From Neoarius graeffei (lineage: Eukaryota; Chordata; Actinopteri; Siluriformes; Ariidae), in the NCBI RefSeq assembly GCF_027579695.1, contig NC_083579.1, positions 71,595,371 to 71,659,370 of the forward strand: a stretch of 64,000 nucleotides of DNA, given 5' to 3'. The notes under the pieces are model-generated. The model was not told the DNA's origin. It made no database searches and worked only from the letters and a program-made list of their open reading frames with translations. Shown in pieces: positions 34,208 to 45,976 of the stretch (the stretch's first letter is position 1; each line of letters begins with the position of its first letter). The position numbers and the translations under genes are program-made.

Positions 34208-34600
34208 ATAACACGGGCATAAAATCAGGGCTCAAATTGTGAAATAGTGGTTCATGGAGCATGAGGAATCATTTTCACACATGAATTGGCCACCTGACCT
34301 TAACCCCATTGAAAGTCTTTGGGATGTGCTGGAGAAGGCTTTATGGAGTGAGTCGACTCAGCAGTTGTCAAGACAACATCTTGGCGAAGGCTTAACACAA
34401 TTCTGGATGGAAATAAATATTGTGACATTACATAAGGTTGTCGAAACAATGCCATGCTGAATGCGCACCATCATCAAAGCTAAAGGTGATCCAACAAAAT
34501 ATTAGAGTGTGAGACAATTTTTTTTTTTTTTGGCCTGGCAGTGTATGAAAGATATAATATACAGACTACATTGTGTTGGTGACATCATGTCGTGTTGTAC

Positions 34601-34698
34601 CTTGCATTTCCATATGAAAAAGCTGACAAACCCAGCATACAGCAGACTCTTGATAATAACCGTCCAGTAACCAAGTTGTATTGTGAGATACACTCGTA
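34601..34698 (-). CDS. Cbeta3 exon 3 (transmembrane)
   Basis: On minus, acceptor GATTTTAG precedes a 98-bp exon ending at donor AAG/GTACAA. In the phase set by exon 2 it codes VRVYLTIQLGYW, then TVIIKSLLYAGFVSFFIWKCK. The lysine inside the hydrophobic stretch is the hallmark of TCR beta transmembrane helices, where it pairs with acidic residues of CD3. There is no cysteine before the membrane segment. It lies 125 bp after exon 2, and the next intron is swollen by transposons. Confidence 0.82.
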
Positions 34699-34823
34699 CT
34701 AAAATCATGGATAGTCAAATATTAGTTTAATTAGCTACACATCTATATAAATGCTACTTTTCTCTTTAACATACATTCATAATATAAACTATGAAAATAT
34801 CCCTGATATTCATTTCAACTCAC

Positions 34824-34835
34824 CTGGTATTTTGA
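34824..34835 (-). CDS. Cbeta3 exon 2 (12-bp micro-exon)
   Basis: Minus reads TTTTTCAG/TCAAAATACCAG/GTGAGT: good acceptor and donor around only 12 bases. It is in phase 1 on both sides, adding VKIP between the Ig domain and the membrane exon. The second exon of mammalian TRBC and of Cbeta1 here is 18 bp, so a tiny exon is expected at this place. Confidence 0.65.
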
Positions 34836-35371
34836 CTGAAAAACAAACAAAGCAAAAAAATTTAAATTAATTCATCTCACACTGGACCAAGTATTTTTAA
34901 AGAACCATAAATATGGGTTCTCTACTCTATGTCTGTGGTGCTGCAGGTCTTCAGTTTTCCCCTGGACATGTTATTACTGCCCGAACACAACTGAATCAAC
35001 ATCACAAAAGGGGATGAGTTTATGGTGTTAAGGGAAACAGAACACGTCCTTACCGATTGGGGTGCCATTTTTTCTCATTAAAGAAATGCATGTAAAGTAA
35101 AGGTAAAAGACATGTGAACGTAGGTAGTACTATCCTACTTTTTGATAAACACAAATCAGACTTTATTTTCTGAAGATCACGGGAAGAAGAAAAGTATGTT
35201 CTCTCATCTTGATTTGAAAGTATAACCCCGTTACCAAGTTTATTAACTGAAAGTAAATTATTAATTACTTTATGTTTGTATGTGATTAGCATGGATACTA
35301 GTTTGACACATTTTATACATTTGCTAATTCTTTGCTAAAAAATTAAACCTTTTTCTCATTTAAGATCAAAA
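34836..35371. other. Cbeta3 intron 1 (outside the duplicated unit)
   Basis: Intronic sequence of Cbeta3 with no exon recognised between the duplication edge at 35372 and exon 2. Confidence 0.5.
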
Positions 35372-35625
35372 TACAGTCAATTATCAGCAAAGGAACTTGA
35401 ATAAAAAAAGAGGCACTGTTGCATGAGATGCCTTTTTTTTAATGGTTTAATGAATGGTTTTCTTGGATTAAAAAAAAAGAAGATAAAAATACAGTTTAAA
35501 ATTTAAACCTTACAAGTTCAAAATGGCAGCCCAATCATGGAATCATCATGTGCTTCTGAAATTGAGAACCATGATCTTGACGTCGAGGGTTATGTTCATT
35601 TTGTGTATATGTTTGTGCGTTTTAC

Positions 35626-35982
35626 CTGGTGAAAATGTGATGGTGTCTTCAAGCACCACGTACTCGTCTTCCTTGTAGAAAGCAACGCTGCACTTGAATT
35701 TGTTTTTGATGTTGGTCCACTCAGTTTCATTGACTCTCAGTCTGCTGGACATGCTGTAGAGCCTTGTGTCTGGATCTTGTAGGGCTGCATGGTCTGTCGC
35801 AACACGATGCGTTCTATTTTCCCCATTCACTTTCCAAACAATGCTAATGTGATCTGGATAAAAATCTGTCACTAAGCACACCAAAGTTACAAAGCCTTTT
35901 TTTTTTTTCTGGGCTTCGCAGAGCTCTACCGGAGAAGGTGGCATCAACTTTATTTCTGGCTCAGATATGTTCATGTTGGGAT
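35626..35982 (-). CDS. Cbeta3 exon 1 (TCR beta constant Ig domain)
   Basis: Minus reads acceptor TTCTAAG, then 357 bp in phase 1 to phase 1, donor CACCAG/GTAAAA. It codes DPNMNISEPEIKLMPPSP, VTLVCLVTDFYPDHISIVWK and KFKCSVAFYKEDEY: a C-type Ig domain with both cysteines and the tryptophan, and the FYPDH motif usual in fish C-beta. It is identical to the exon at 42293-42649. Read through past the donor, it would add GKTHKHIHKMNITL and a further 12 residues before a stop. It pairs with exons at 34835-34824 and 34698-34601. It is clearly different in sequence from Cbeta1. Confidence 0.93.
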
Positions 35983-36551
35983 CTTAGAAGAAAATGAAAA
36001 GAATTTCAGGGGAAAATGTCATTATGAATGTCATCAGTGACATTTAAAAAATATATATTATTTGCCAGTCATTGTAAATGTGTGAAAGGTTGCTCAGAAA
36101 TAATCACATGAAAGATTATTTCAAAATATTATTTCACATAAAATGCATGGAATGATGAATGATTTTGATTTTAAATAGATTTTCACTGCCATTTTATCTT
36201 GCTTTTTTATCAGGTGTTTTGTAAACTACATTAGAACTGCATGATGTGCTTGAAATCATGTATTATACACTAAATATCATTAGGAAGCACATTTAATTAT
36301 TACACCCTTTTTCAATTCTCATCAGATTTTAATATTTTTAAGTACTGTCATGATATGCTAATTTTCCTCATAGTTATCAGGTTTTTTATATATTTATTTT
36401 TGAACCTTGGTAACAATTTACTATGAAGTCCAAAACTAAGCAATGTATTAAGACTTAACTCATTTGTTCATAATGATGAATGAATACATGCACTAATCCT
36501 TAGCACATCCGGAAATCTTGATGTGCTTATATTAACAGGCTCCGAGTCATA

Positions 36552-37780
36552 CAGTCCCCTCCAAAAGTATTGGAATAGCAAGGCCTGTTCTGATATTTTT
36601 GCTATACACTGAAGACATTTGGCTTGAAATCAAAATATGAATATAAGACGATAGATTAGAATTTCAGCTTCCCTTTCCTGATATTAACAGGAATGTACAT
36701 ATATTAAACAAATTAGATCATGGCATCTTTTGTTTGAATCCACCCATTTTTCAAGTGATCAGAATTATTGGAACACATGACTGACATGTGTTTCTTGTTG
36801 CCCAGGTGTGGCCTACGCCTCTTGGTTTTGGTTTTCATCAATGCAGACTGCATTTATTGTTTAAAAAAATGAAGACCCGAGAGCTTTCTATGCGATACAC
36901 GCAAGCCATTTTAAAGCTGCGAAAAGAGGGAAAATCATTCAGAGCTATTGGAAAAGCATTGGGCAAAGCCAATACAACAATTTGGAATGGCCTGAAAAAG
37001 AAGCCACTGGTTTCTACTGGTTTCACATTGAACATGTTGGCCAAGGAAACAACAGCAGTTGATGACAGAAATATTATGAAATATAGGTCAAGCATGGTGG
37101 AGGTACGGTAATATCATGGCTTGGGCTTGCATGGGTGCTTCTGGAATGGGCTCACTAATTTTTATTGATGATGGAACTCATGAAGGTAGCAGCAGAATTA
37201 ATTAAAAAGCCTACAGAGACATTCCTGCTGCCAATTTACAGAGAAATGCTTGAAATCTAATTGGGAGGAACTTCAAAACAAGTGGAAGGTTTTAGACTAG
37301 CCAAGTCAAACACCAGACCTTAACCCAACTGAGCATGGATTTGACTTCCTGAAGAGGAGACTGAAGGAAGAAACCCCACAAAACAAACAACAACTGAAAG
37401 AATCTGTGGTTGACCTCTGAAAAAAAAAATCACAAAAGAAGAATGCAACAGTTTGGTGATATCAGTGGGTCATTGGCTAGATCCAGTTATTGCAAACAAG
37501 GGATATGCAGCCAAATAATGAAGTGTTATTTATTTAAAGTTACTAAGACTAGGTGTTCCAATACTTTTGCTCACCCAAAAATGGAGTGGTCTGCTAACAA
37601 AGGTATCATGTTCGAATTGTTTAACACATCTAGATGTAAATATCAGGGAAAAAAAACCCCTGACATTCAGATGTATCTTTTGTCTGATATTTATCTTTTG
37701 AGCTTGAACCCAAATGTTTGCATGGTACAGCAAAAACAAAAGAACTGGCCTTGCTGTTCCAATAATTTCGGAGGGGACTG
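36552..37780 (+). mobile_element. Tc1-like element (unit copy B)
   Basis: Terminus CAGTCCCCTCCAAAAGTATT after TA pairs with CGGAGGGGACTG at the right. It includes the transposase N-terminal helix-turn-helix remnant TRELSMRYTQAILKLRKEGK. It is non-coding otherwise. Copied at 43219-44447. Confidence 0.75.
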
Positions 37781-37829
37781 ATGAATATGAATATTGTACC
37801 TTATTCTGTTAATTAGTATTAACTCCTGA

Positions 37830-37978
37830 TAGATACATATCAGACAAAAGATACATCTGAATGTTAGATTTTTTTCTCCTGATATTTACATCTAGATGTG
37901 TTAAACAATTAGAACATGACACCTTTGGTAGCAGACCACTCAATTTTTAGGTGAACAAAAGTATTGGAACATCTCGGC
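37830..37978 (-). repeat. inverted fragment of the adjacent Tc1 element
   Basis: Sequence such as ACATCTAGATGTGTTAAACA followed by TGGTAGCAGACCACTC is the complement of 37560-37700 in the neighbouring element. This shows a second, partial and inverted copy. Copied at about 44497-44645. Confidence 0.6.
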
Positions 37979-38692
37979 AAAGTTTGAGACCCTTGATATC
38001 AAAACAATTTGTTAGTGGTGTTGGTTTCAAATTCTGAATTGTTTCAAGTTACTTAAACAACCTTAGGGTTTGGTTAATCTACACTGTGCACAAAAAAAGA
38101 CAATGTAAATAATCTTTATTAATGCTGCATAGGTAATTTTAATTAGTGGAATGAGTTCACAAGATATTACCATTATTAATGGCTATTCATATATGACTCA
38201 GCTGTTAATGTGAACACTTAATTTTTTCCTGATGGGCTAAAGATTAGTGCATGGATTAATTTGTCATATTTTTAAGTTATATCCATATAATTCTTGGTGA
38301 AGTATTAATATATTACTTATTTGTGGACCTTAAGCAATATCATATAGTATAGTAACTCACTGTGTTACCGAATGCTTTTTGGTTGGAGTAAAGTAAGAAC
38401 ATTTAAAAAGGTGATTTAAAACTATCTTGACAATTACAAAATTCAGGGCTACATAATTGTTAATTAGCTAAATTCTTAATGATAATAGCCGAAGAAAACA
38501 AGGTTAAATCTATGAATCTAAATTGTACTCTACGTAGAACTTCCAAACTTTAACTGTATGCTTGAATAGATAATTTTGTTGGTTAAAAACGAGACTTGTA
38601 ATGACTTGTAGCATCTAGTTGATTAGTAAAAGTGAGTACTTGTAAAATGATCACTGAGTGTTATAATAATAACAACACAATATGTAACTTAC

Positions 38693-38745
38693 CCAAGACT
38701 GTTAGTTTGGTCCCTGATCCAAATTCCAGTTTTGCATAACCAGTA
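38693..38745 (-). CDS. Jbeta3-2
   Basis: Codes TGYAKLEFGSGTKLTVLG with donor TTGG/GTAAGT. The 12-RSS follows on plus: CACGTTG (38746-38752), a 12-bp spacer, ACAGAAACT. It is the J segment nearest to Cbeta3 exon 1. Confidence 0.9.
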
Positions 38746-39258
38746 CACGTTGATTTAACTCATGACAGAAACTAAACTTGCAGAAATAAGCTTTATTGGG
38801 GTTTTGCTATCTCATTAATAAAATTACCATTAAATCACCAAATAATTCTGTCACTGCAAACTTGATATGATTGTAAACAGTATAAAGGTGTATTTTGCAA
38901 ACTATATAGTACAGTAACTGACGTTTAGCAGTGGATTGTAACTGCATCGCTGAAAACTAGTTTTCCAAGAGAGTTATAAAAGCTGTGTGGCATGTTTCCC
39001 GAGTTGTATAAGTGAAATATCATTTAGATTTATGTGAGAGAATGTTATTGAGGAAGTCATGAAAATTCAATGTTATTCCATGAAGCTATAAAATGAACAC
39101 AAAACATAGTTGAGATTATTGAATAGCCAATCAAACTGACTTCGTGCACTATAATTATGACTATGCCGAGGTAAATGCTTTTAGTAATGGAATAAAAGAG
39201 AACAATGAAGAACCCAATGATAATCCTTTTAGGTTTTTTTTTAAAGCAACTTACTCAC

Positions 39259-39309
39259 CTCGAACTGTTAATTTTGTCCCAGGTCCAAATTTCAAGTCGG
39301 TGAGGCTGA
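39259..39309 (-). CDS. Jbeta3-1
   Basis: Codes SLTDLKFGPGTKLTVRG with donor CGAG/GTGAGT. RSS: CACACTT (39310-39316), a 12-bp spacer, ACATAAACT. Confidence 0.88.
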
Positions 39310-39337
39310 CACACTTACACAAGGCCTGACATAAACT

Positions 39338-40041
39338 GCAGCAGCGTAAAGGCACTGATGGCTATCAGCGTTTGAGGCCCCTCATCTATTAGAAACTGGA
39401 AAAGACAAAGCTTTCCTCTGTACAACCTAAGAGGGGCCTCTCATAACCTCCAGAACTCTGCAGTATCTGCTAGGTCTGATTTGTTTGTTGGGAATGTTTG
39501 CTGGAATCATTTTCATTTTTAAATAAGCCCTCTCTGGGAATTATCGCGTTATTTATGATTAGCATGATTAGTCTGGGATTAGTTGGGTTGCTAGCTGGGA
39601 TGTTGTTTGTCAGCCATTGCTGCTGCCTCCAAAAAAAGTCACAGGATCTTCAGATGTTAATAATCGAATAAAATATAAACATGGATTTTAGACATGTAAT
39701 ATACTTCACCACCGGGGAACTGTCAGGGCCTTCTAGGTGTTCAGAGAAGGCCCAAGCATATCAGCATTCAAATGTTATATTTAATTTTTTTCATTCTTTA
39801 ATTGCTTTCATTCTTTTATAATTTCATTATAATTATTCTCTTCTAATTCTAATTTGGCCTCATTTTCTATCAAATTTGCTTCAGAAATGAAAGCGTTACT
39901 GTCCTGAAAACATTAAAATCGAGTTATCCAATGAGATTGTTTTGTTTGTTGTCTCCAGGCTGAGAAGAGTTTAGAGCTGCTCACTCATTGGTTAGGACTT
40001 CATTGCCGGGACAGAAGGCCATGGCAGTGTATGTTTATGTA
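39338..40041. other. no recognised feature (unit copy B)
   Basis: No J, D or repeat family is recognised between Jbeta3-1 and the first MITE. I looked specifically for a D segment with paired RSSs and did not find one. Confidence 0.4.
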
Positions 40042-40569
40042 CACTACCGTTTAAAAGTTTGGGGTCACCCAGACAATTTTGTGTTTTCCATGAAAAGTCA
40101 CACTTTTATTTACCACCATAAGTTGTAAAATGAATAGAAAATATAATCAAGACATTTTTCTGGCCATTTTGAGCATTTAATCGACCCCACAAATGTGATG
40201 CTCCAGAAACTCAATCTGCTCAAAGGAAGGTCAGTTTTATAGCTTCTCTAAAGAGCTCAACTGTTTTCAGCTGTGCCAACATGATTGTACAAGGGTTTTC
40301 TAATCATCCATTAGCCTTCTGAGGCAATGAGCAAACACATTGTACCATTAGAACACTGGAGTGATAGTTGCTGGAAATGGGCCTCTATACACCTATGGAG
40401 ATATTGCACCAAAAACCACACATTTGCAGCTAGAATAGTCATTTACCACATTAGCAATGTATAGAGTGGATTTCTGATTAGTTTAAAGTGATCTTCATTG
40501 AAAAGAACAGTGCTTTTCTTTCAAAAATAAGGACATTTCAAAGTGACCCCAAACTTTTGAACGGTAGTG
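40042..40569 (+). mobile_element. 528-bp Tc1/mariner MITE (first of inverted pair, copy B)
   Basis: It begins CACTACCGTTTAAAAGTTTG and ends CAAACTTTTGAACGGTAGTG between TA dinucleotides. It has no coding capacity. An opposite-facing copy of equal length follows at 40871-41398. Confidence 0.85.
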
Positions 40570-40870
40570 TAGGAAGTGACAGATGAATTCAGCAATCAGA
40601 TACTGATTTATAGTAGGAGGGACCAAAAATTGATCTCCCTCAGCCTTCTCGAAGGCCAACATGAGCTTAACCGTGAGTCGGTGCTGTCAGTGTAGCAGTG
40701 AAGTCACCTTCCAGCCAGTGTAGCGTTCATCAGTAGTGTTAGCGAATGCTAATAAAGCGATCAAGCCAGTGCTATCGAGAGCAAGTAGCACAGGCTAACG
40801 GCTGAGAAACTAAGATTTCTGTCTCCAGACTCTTCTTCCATGCTGCTCGCAATAGTATTTTTCACTCATA

Positions 40871-41398
40871 CACTACCGTTCAAAAGTTTGGGGTCACTTT
40901 GAAATGTCCTTATTTTTGAAAGAAAAGCACTGTTCTTTTCAATGAAGATCACTTTAAACTAATCAGAAATCCACTCTATACATTGCTAATGTGGTAAATG
41001 ACTATTCTAGCTGCAAATGTCTGGTTTTTGGTGCAATATCTCCATAGGTGTATAGAGGCCCATTTCCAGCAACTCTCACTCCAGTGTTCTAATGGTACAA
41101 TGTGTTTGCTCATTGCCTCAGAAGGCTAATGGATGATTAGAAAACCCTTGTACAATCATGTTAGCACAGCTGAAAACAGTTGAGCTCTTTAGAGAAGCTA
41201 TAAAACTGACCTTCCTTTCAGCAGATTGAGTTTCTGGAGCATCACATTTGTGGGGTCGATTAAATGCTCAAAATGGCCAGAAAAATGTCTTGACTATATT
41301 TTCTATTCATTTTACAACTTATGGTGGTAAATAAAAGTGTGACTTTTCATGGAAAACACAAAATTGTCTGGGTGACCCCAAACTTTTGAACGGTAGCG
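40871..41398 (-). mobile_element. 528-bp Tc1/mariner MITE (second of inverted pair, copy B)
   Basis: This is the same family as 40042-40569 in reverse orientation, also flanked by TA. The two arms enclose 301 bp. Confidence 0.85.
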
Positions 41399-42292
41399 TA
41401 CTTAAGTATTCATTTCCCTGTGTAATTTACTGAGTTACTTTTAAAATCAGCATCGACAGCTACACACAACGGAGCGACTTGGCAGCCTGCCGCTAATCCC
41501 CTGCAAAATCCTTTGCCCTGTTGCTTTTTTGGTGTCTGGCTAAATTTTGGCTGAACTCAAGTCCCAGTTCGCCACTGTATTTCACACATTTTTATGTGGA
41601 CCTTTCACATGTAGTGCATGTGCTTTTTATTTTTCCAGATATGTATTTTTGTATATGATTCACTTATATTCACATTTTAATCTTTCATATGTTGGACGCA
41701 GGCCATCGCAAGGCCGTCACCTTGCTACCTAAGAGTTTAGAGCAGAATTCCACATGTTCTCCATGTGCATATGTGGGTTTCCTTGGTTTTCTCAGATTTT
41801 GTCCTACTATCAATAAACATGCAAGTAAGTGGATTGGCTATGATAAATTGCCCCAGGTATGAATATGTGCATGTACTGTAAATGGTGCCCTGTGATGTCC
41901 TGACATCTCCTTCTGGCAGAAATCTCCCTCCTTGCTCTCAGTGTTACTGGGCTTGGCTCAGAATTCACTGACTCTGAGCAGGACAAAACACTTCCTGGAC
42001 ATAAATGATGAAGATAATTTAGGACACGTTGTTTTATTTACAGTCAATTATCAGCAAAGGAACTTGAATAAAAAAAGAGGCACTGTTGCATGAGATGCCT
42101 TTTTTTTAATGGTTTAATGAATGGTTTTCTTGGATTAAAAAAAAAGAAGATAAAAATACAGTTTAAAATTTAAACCTTACAAGTTCAAAATGGCAGCCCA
42201 ATCATGGAATCATCATGTGCTTCTGAAATTGAGAACCATGATCTTGACGTCGAGGGTTATGTTCATTTTGTGTATATGTTTGTGCGTTTTAC

Positions 42293-42649
42293 CTGGTGAA
42301 AATGTGATGGTGTCTTCAAGCACCACGTACTCGTCTTCCTTGTAGAAAGCAACGCTGCACTTGAATTTGTTTTTGATGTTGGTCCACTCAGTTTCATTGA
42401 CTCTCAGTCTGCTGGACATGCTGTAGAGCCTTGTGTCTGGATCTTGTAGGGCTGCATGGTCTGTCGCAACACGATGCGTTCTATTTTCCCCATTCACTTT
42501 CCAAACAATGCTAATGTGATCTGGATAAAAATCTGTCACTAAGCACACCAAAGTTACAAAGCCTTTTTTTTTTTTCTGGGCTTCGCAGAGCTCTACCGGA
42601 GAAGGTGGCATCAACTTTATTTCTGGCTCAGATATGTTCATGTTGGGAT
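42293..42649 (-). CDS. Cbeta2 exon 1 (orphan constant-domain exon)
   Basis: Identical in coding sequence to Cbeta3 exon 1: DPNMNISEPEIKLMPPSP onward, 357 bp, phase 1 at both ends, intact splice sites. The duplication did not include exons 2-4. A membrane receptor using this exon must splice about 7.5 kb on to Cbeta3 exon 2 (34835), skipping or including Cbeta3 exon 1, both of which keep frame. Otherwise, read-through gives a 26-residue tail and a domain with no membrane anchor. Confidence 0.9.
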
Positions 42650-43218
42650 CTTAGAAGAAAATGAAAAGAATTTCAGGGGAAAATGTCATTATGAATGTCA
42701 TCAGTGACATTTAAAAAATATATATTATTTGCCAGTCATTGTAAATGTGTGAAAGGTTGCTCAGAAATAATCACATGAAAGATTATTTCAAAATATTATT
42801 TCACATAAAATGCATGGAATGATGAATGATTTTGATTTTAAATAGATTTTCACTGCCATTTTATCTTGCTTTTTTATCAGGTGTTTTGTAAACTACATTA
42901 GAACTGCATGATGTGCTTGAAATCATGTATTATACACTAAATATCATTAGGAAGCACATTTAATTATTACACCCTTTTTCAATTCTCATCAGATTTTAAT
43001 ATTTTTAAGTACTGTCATGATATGCTAATTTTCCTCATAGTTATCAGGTTTTTTATATATTTATTTTTGAACCTTGGTAACAATTTACTATGAAGTCCAA
43101 AACTAAGCAATGTATTAAGACTTAACTCATTTGTTCATAATGATGAATGAATACATGCACTAATCCTTAGCACATCCGGAAATCTTGATGTGCTTATATT
43201 AACAGGCTCCGAGTCATA

Positions 43219-44447
43219 CAGTCCCCTCCAAAAGTATTGGAATAGCAAGGCCTGTTCTGATATTTTTGCTATACACTGAAGACATTTGGCTTGAAATCAA
43301 AATATGAATATAAGACGATAGATTAGAATTTCAGCTTCCCTTTCCTGATATTAACAGGAATGTACATATATTAAACAAATTAGATCATGGCATCTTTTGT
43401 TTGAATCCACCCATTTTTCAAGTGATCAGAATTATTGGAACACATGACTGACATGTGTTTCTTGTTGCCCAGGTGTGGCCTACGCCTCTTGGTTTTGGTT
43501 TTCATCAATGCAGACTGCATTTATTGTTTAAAAAAATGAAGACCCGAGAGCTTTCTATGCGATACACGCAAGCCATTTTAAAGCTGCGAAAAGAGGGAAA
43601 ATCATTCAGAGCTATTGGAAAAGCATTGGGCAAAGCCAATACAACAATTTGGAATGGCCTGAAAAAGAAGCCACTGGTTTCTACTGGTTTCACATTGAAC
43701 ATGTTGGCCAAGGAAACAACAGCAGTTGATGACAGAAATATTATGAAATATAGGTCAAGCATGGTGGAGGTACGGTAATATCATGGCTTGGGCTTGCATG
43801 GGTGCTTCTGGAATGGGCTCACTAATTTTTATTGATGATGGAACTCATGAAGGTAGCAGCAGAATTAATTAAAAAGCCTACAGAGACATTCCTGCTGCCA
43901 ATTTACAGAGAAATGCTTGAAATCTAATTGGGAGGAACTTCAAAACAAGTGGAAGGTTTTAGACTAGCCAAGTCAAACACCAGACCTTAACCCAACTGAG
44001 CATGGATTTGACTTCCTGAAGAGGAGACTGAAGGAAGAAACCCCACAAAACAAACAACAACTGAAAGAATCTGTGGTTGACCTCTGAAAAAAAAAATCAC
44101 AAAAGAAGAATGCAACAGTTTGGTGATATCAGTGGGTCATTGGCTAGATCCAGTTATTGCAAACAAGGGATATGCAGCCAAATAATGAAGTGTTATTTAT
44201 TTAAAGTTACTAAGACTAGGTGTTCCAATACTTTTGCTCACCCAAAAATGGAGTGGTCTGCTAACAAAGGTATCATGTTCGAATTGTTTAACACATCTAG
44301 ATGTAAATATCAGGGAAAAAAAACCCCTGACATTCAGATGTATCTTTTGTCTGATATTTATCTTTTGAGCTTGAACCCAAATGTTTGCATGGTACAGCAA
44401 AAACAAAAGAACTGGCCTTGCTGTTCCAATAATTTCGGAGGGGACTG
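43219..44447 (+). mobile_element. Tc1-like element (unit copy A)
   Basis: Duplicate of 36552-37780, carried within the 6,667-bp unit. Same termini and same transposase remnant. Confidence 0.75.
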
Positions 44448-45359
44448 ATGAATATGAATATTGTACCTTATTCTGTTAATTAGTATTAACTCCTGATAGA
44501 TACATATCAGACAAAAGATACATCTGAATGTTAGATTTTTTTCTCCTGATATTTACATCTAGATGTGTTAAACAATTAGAACATGACACCTTTGGTAGCA
44601 GACCACTCAATTTTTAGGTGAACAAAAGTATTGGAACATCTCGGCAAAGTTTGAGACCCTTGATATCAAAACAATTTGTTAGTGGTGTTGGTTTCAAATT
44701 CTGAATTGTTTCAAGTTACTTAAACAACCTTAGGGTTTGGTTAATCTACACTGTGCACAAAAAAAGACAATGTAAATAATCTTTATTAATGCTGCATAGG
44801 TAATTTTAATTAGTGGAATGAGTTCACAAGATATTACCATTATTAATGGCTATTCATATATGACTCAGCTGTTAATGTGAACACTTAATTTTTTCCTGAT
44901 GGGCTAAAGATTAGTGCATGGATTAATTTGTCATATTTTTAAGTTATATCCATATAATTCTTGGTGAAGTATTAATATATTACTTATTTGTGGACCTTAA
45001 GCAATATCATATAGTATAGTAACTCACTGTGTTACCGAATGCTTTTTGGTTGGAGTAAAGTAAGAACATTTAAAAAGGTGATTTAAAACTATCTTGACAA
45101 TTACAAAATTCAGGGCTACATAATTGTTAATTAGCTAAATTCTTAATGATAATAGCCGAAGAAAACAAGGTTAAATCTATGAATCTAAATTGTACTCTAC
45201 GTAGAACTTCCAAACTTTAACTGTATGCTTGAATAGATAATTTTGTTGGTTAAAAACGAGACTTGTAATGACTTGTAGCATCTAGTTGATTAGTAAAAGT
45301 GAGTACTTGTAAAATGATCACTGAGTGTTATAATAATAACAACACAATATGTAACTTAC

Positions 45360-45412
45360 CCAAGACTGTTAGTTTGGTCCCTGATCCAAATTCCAGTTTT
45401 GCATAACCAGTA
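45360..45412 (-). CDS. Jbeta2-2
   Basis: Duplicate of Jbeta3-2 (TGYAKLEFGSGTKLTVLG) with the same 12-RSS (heptamer CACGTTG at 45413-45419). It lies 5' of Cbeta2 exon 1. Confidence 0.9.
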
Positions 45413-45925
45413 CACGTTGATTTAACTCATGACAGAAACTAAACTTGCAGAAATAAGCTTTATTGGGGTTTTGCTATCTCATTAATAAAATTACCATTAA
45501 ATCACCAAATAATTCTGTCACTGCAAACTTGATATGATTGTAAACAGTATAAAGGTGTATTTTGCAAACTATATAGTACAGTAACTGACGTTTAGCAGTG
45601 GATTGTAACTGCATCGCTGAAAACTAGTTTTCCAAGAGAGTTATAAAAGCTGTGTGGCATGTTTCCCGAGTTGTATAAGTGAAATATCATTTAGATTTAT
45701 GTGAGAGAATGTTATTGAGGAAGTCATGAAAATTCAATGTTATTCCATGAAGCTATAAAATGAACACAAAACATAGTTGAGATTATTGAATAGCCAATCA
45801 AACTGACTTCGTGCACTATAATTATGACTATGCCGAGGTAAATGCTTTTAGTAATGGAATAAAAGAGAACAATGAAGAACCCAATGATAATCCTTTTAGG
45901 TTTTTTTTTAAAGCAACTTACTCAC

Positions 45926-45976
45926 CTCGAACTGTTAATTTTGTCCCAGGTCCAAATTTCAAGTCGGTGAGGCTGA
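45926..45976 (-). CDS. Jbeta2-1
   Basis: Duplicate of Jbeta3-1 (SLTDLKFGPGTKLTVRG) with RSS heptamer CACACTT at 45977-45983. Confidence 0.88.

Larger units (their letters stand above)
32449..34543 (+). mobile_element. Tc1-like element with nested insertions, in Cbeta3 intron 3
   Basis: Left terminus CACTGCTTGGCC and right terminus GGCCTGGCAGTG are flanked by TA (32447-32448 and 34544-34545). Transposase remnants include RGHGKYITVFQKSQIIGLRQ-like sequence near 32630 and [19 protein letters not shown] near 34280. A hAT-like element (33384-34207) holding a SINE splits it. The host location is the third intron of Cbeta3. Confidence 0.75.
35372..42040. repeat. tandem duplication, copy B (J-J-Cbeta exon 1)
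   Basis: This 6.67-kb unit repeats at 42039-48707 with a fixed offset of 6,667 bp. Every feature inside recurs; I noticed a single base difference (41397 C against 48064 T). The unit edges share TA, so the junction at 42039-42040 looks like a 2-bp microhomology join. The unit starts 400 bp past Cbeta exon 1 and excludes exons 2-4. Confidence 0.95.
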
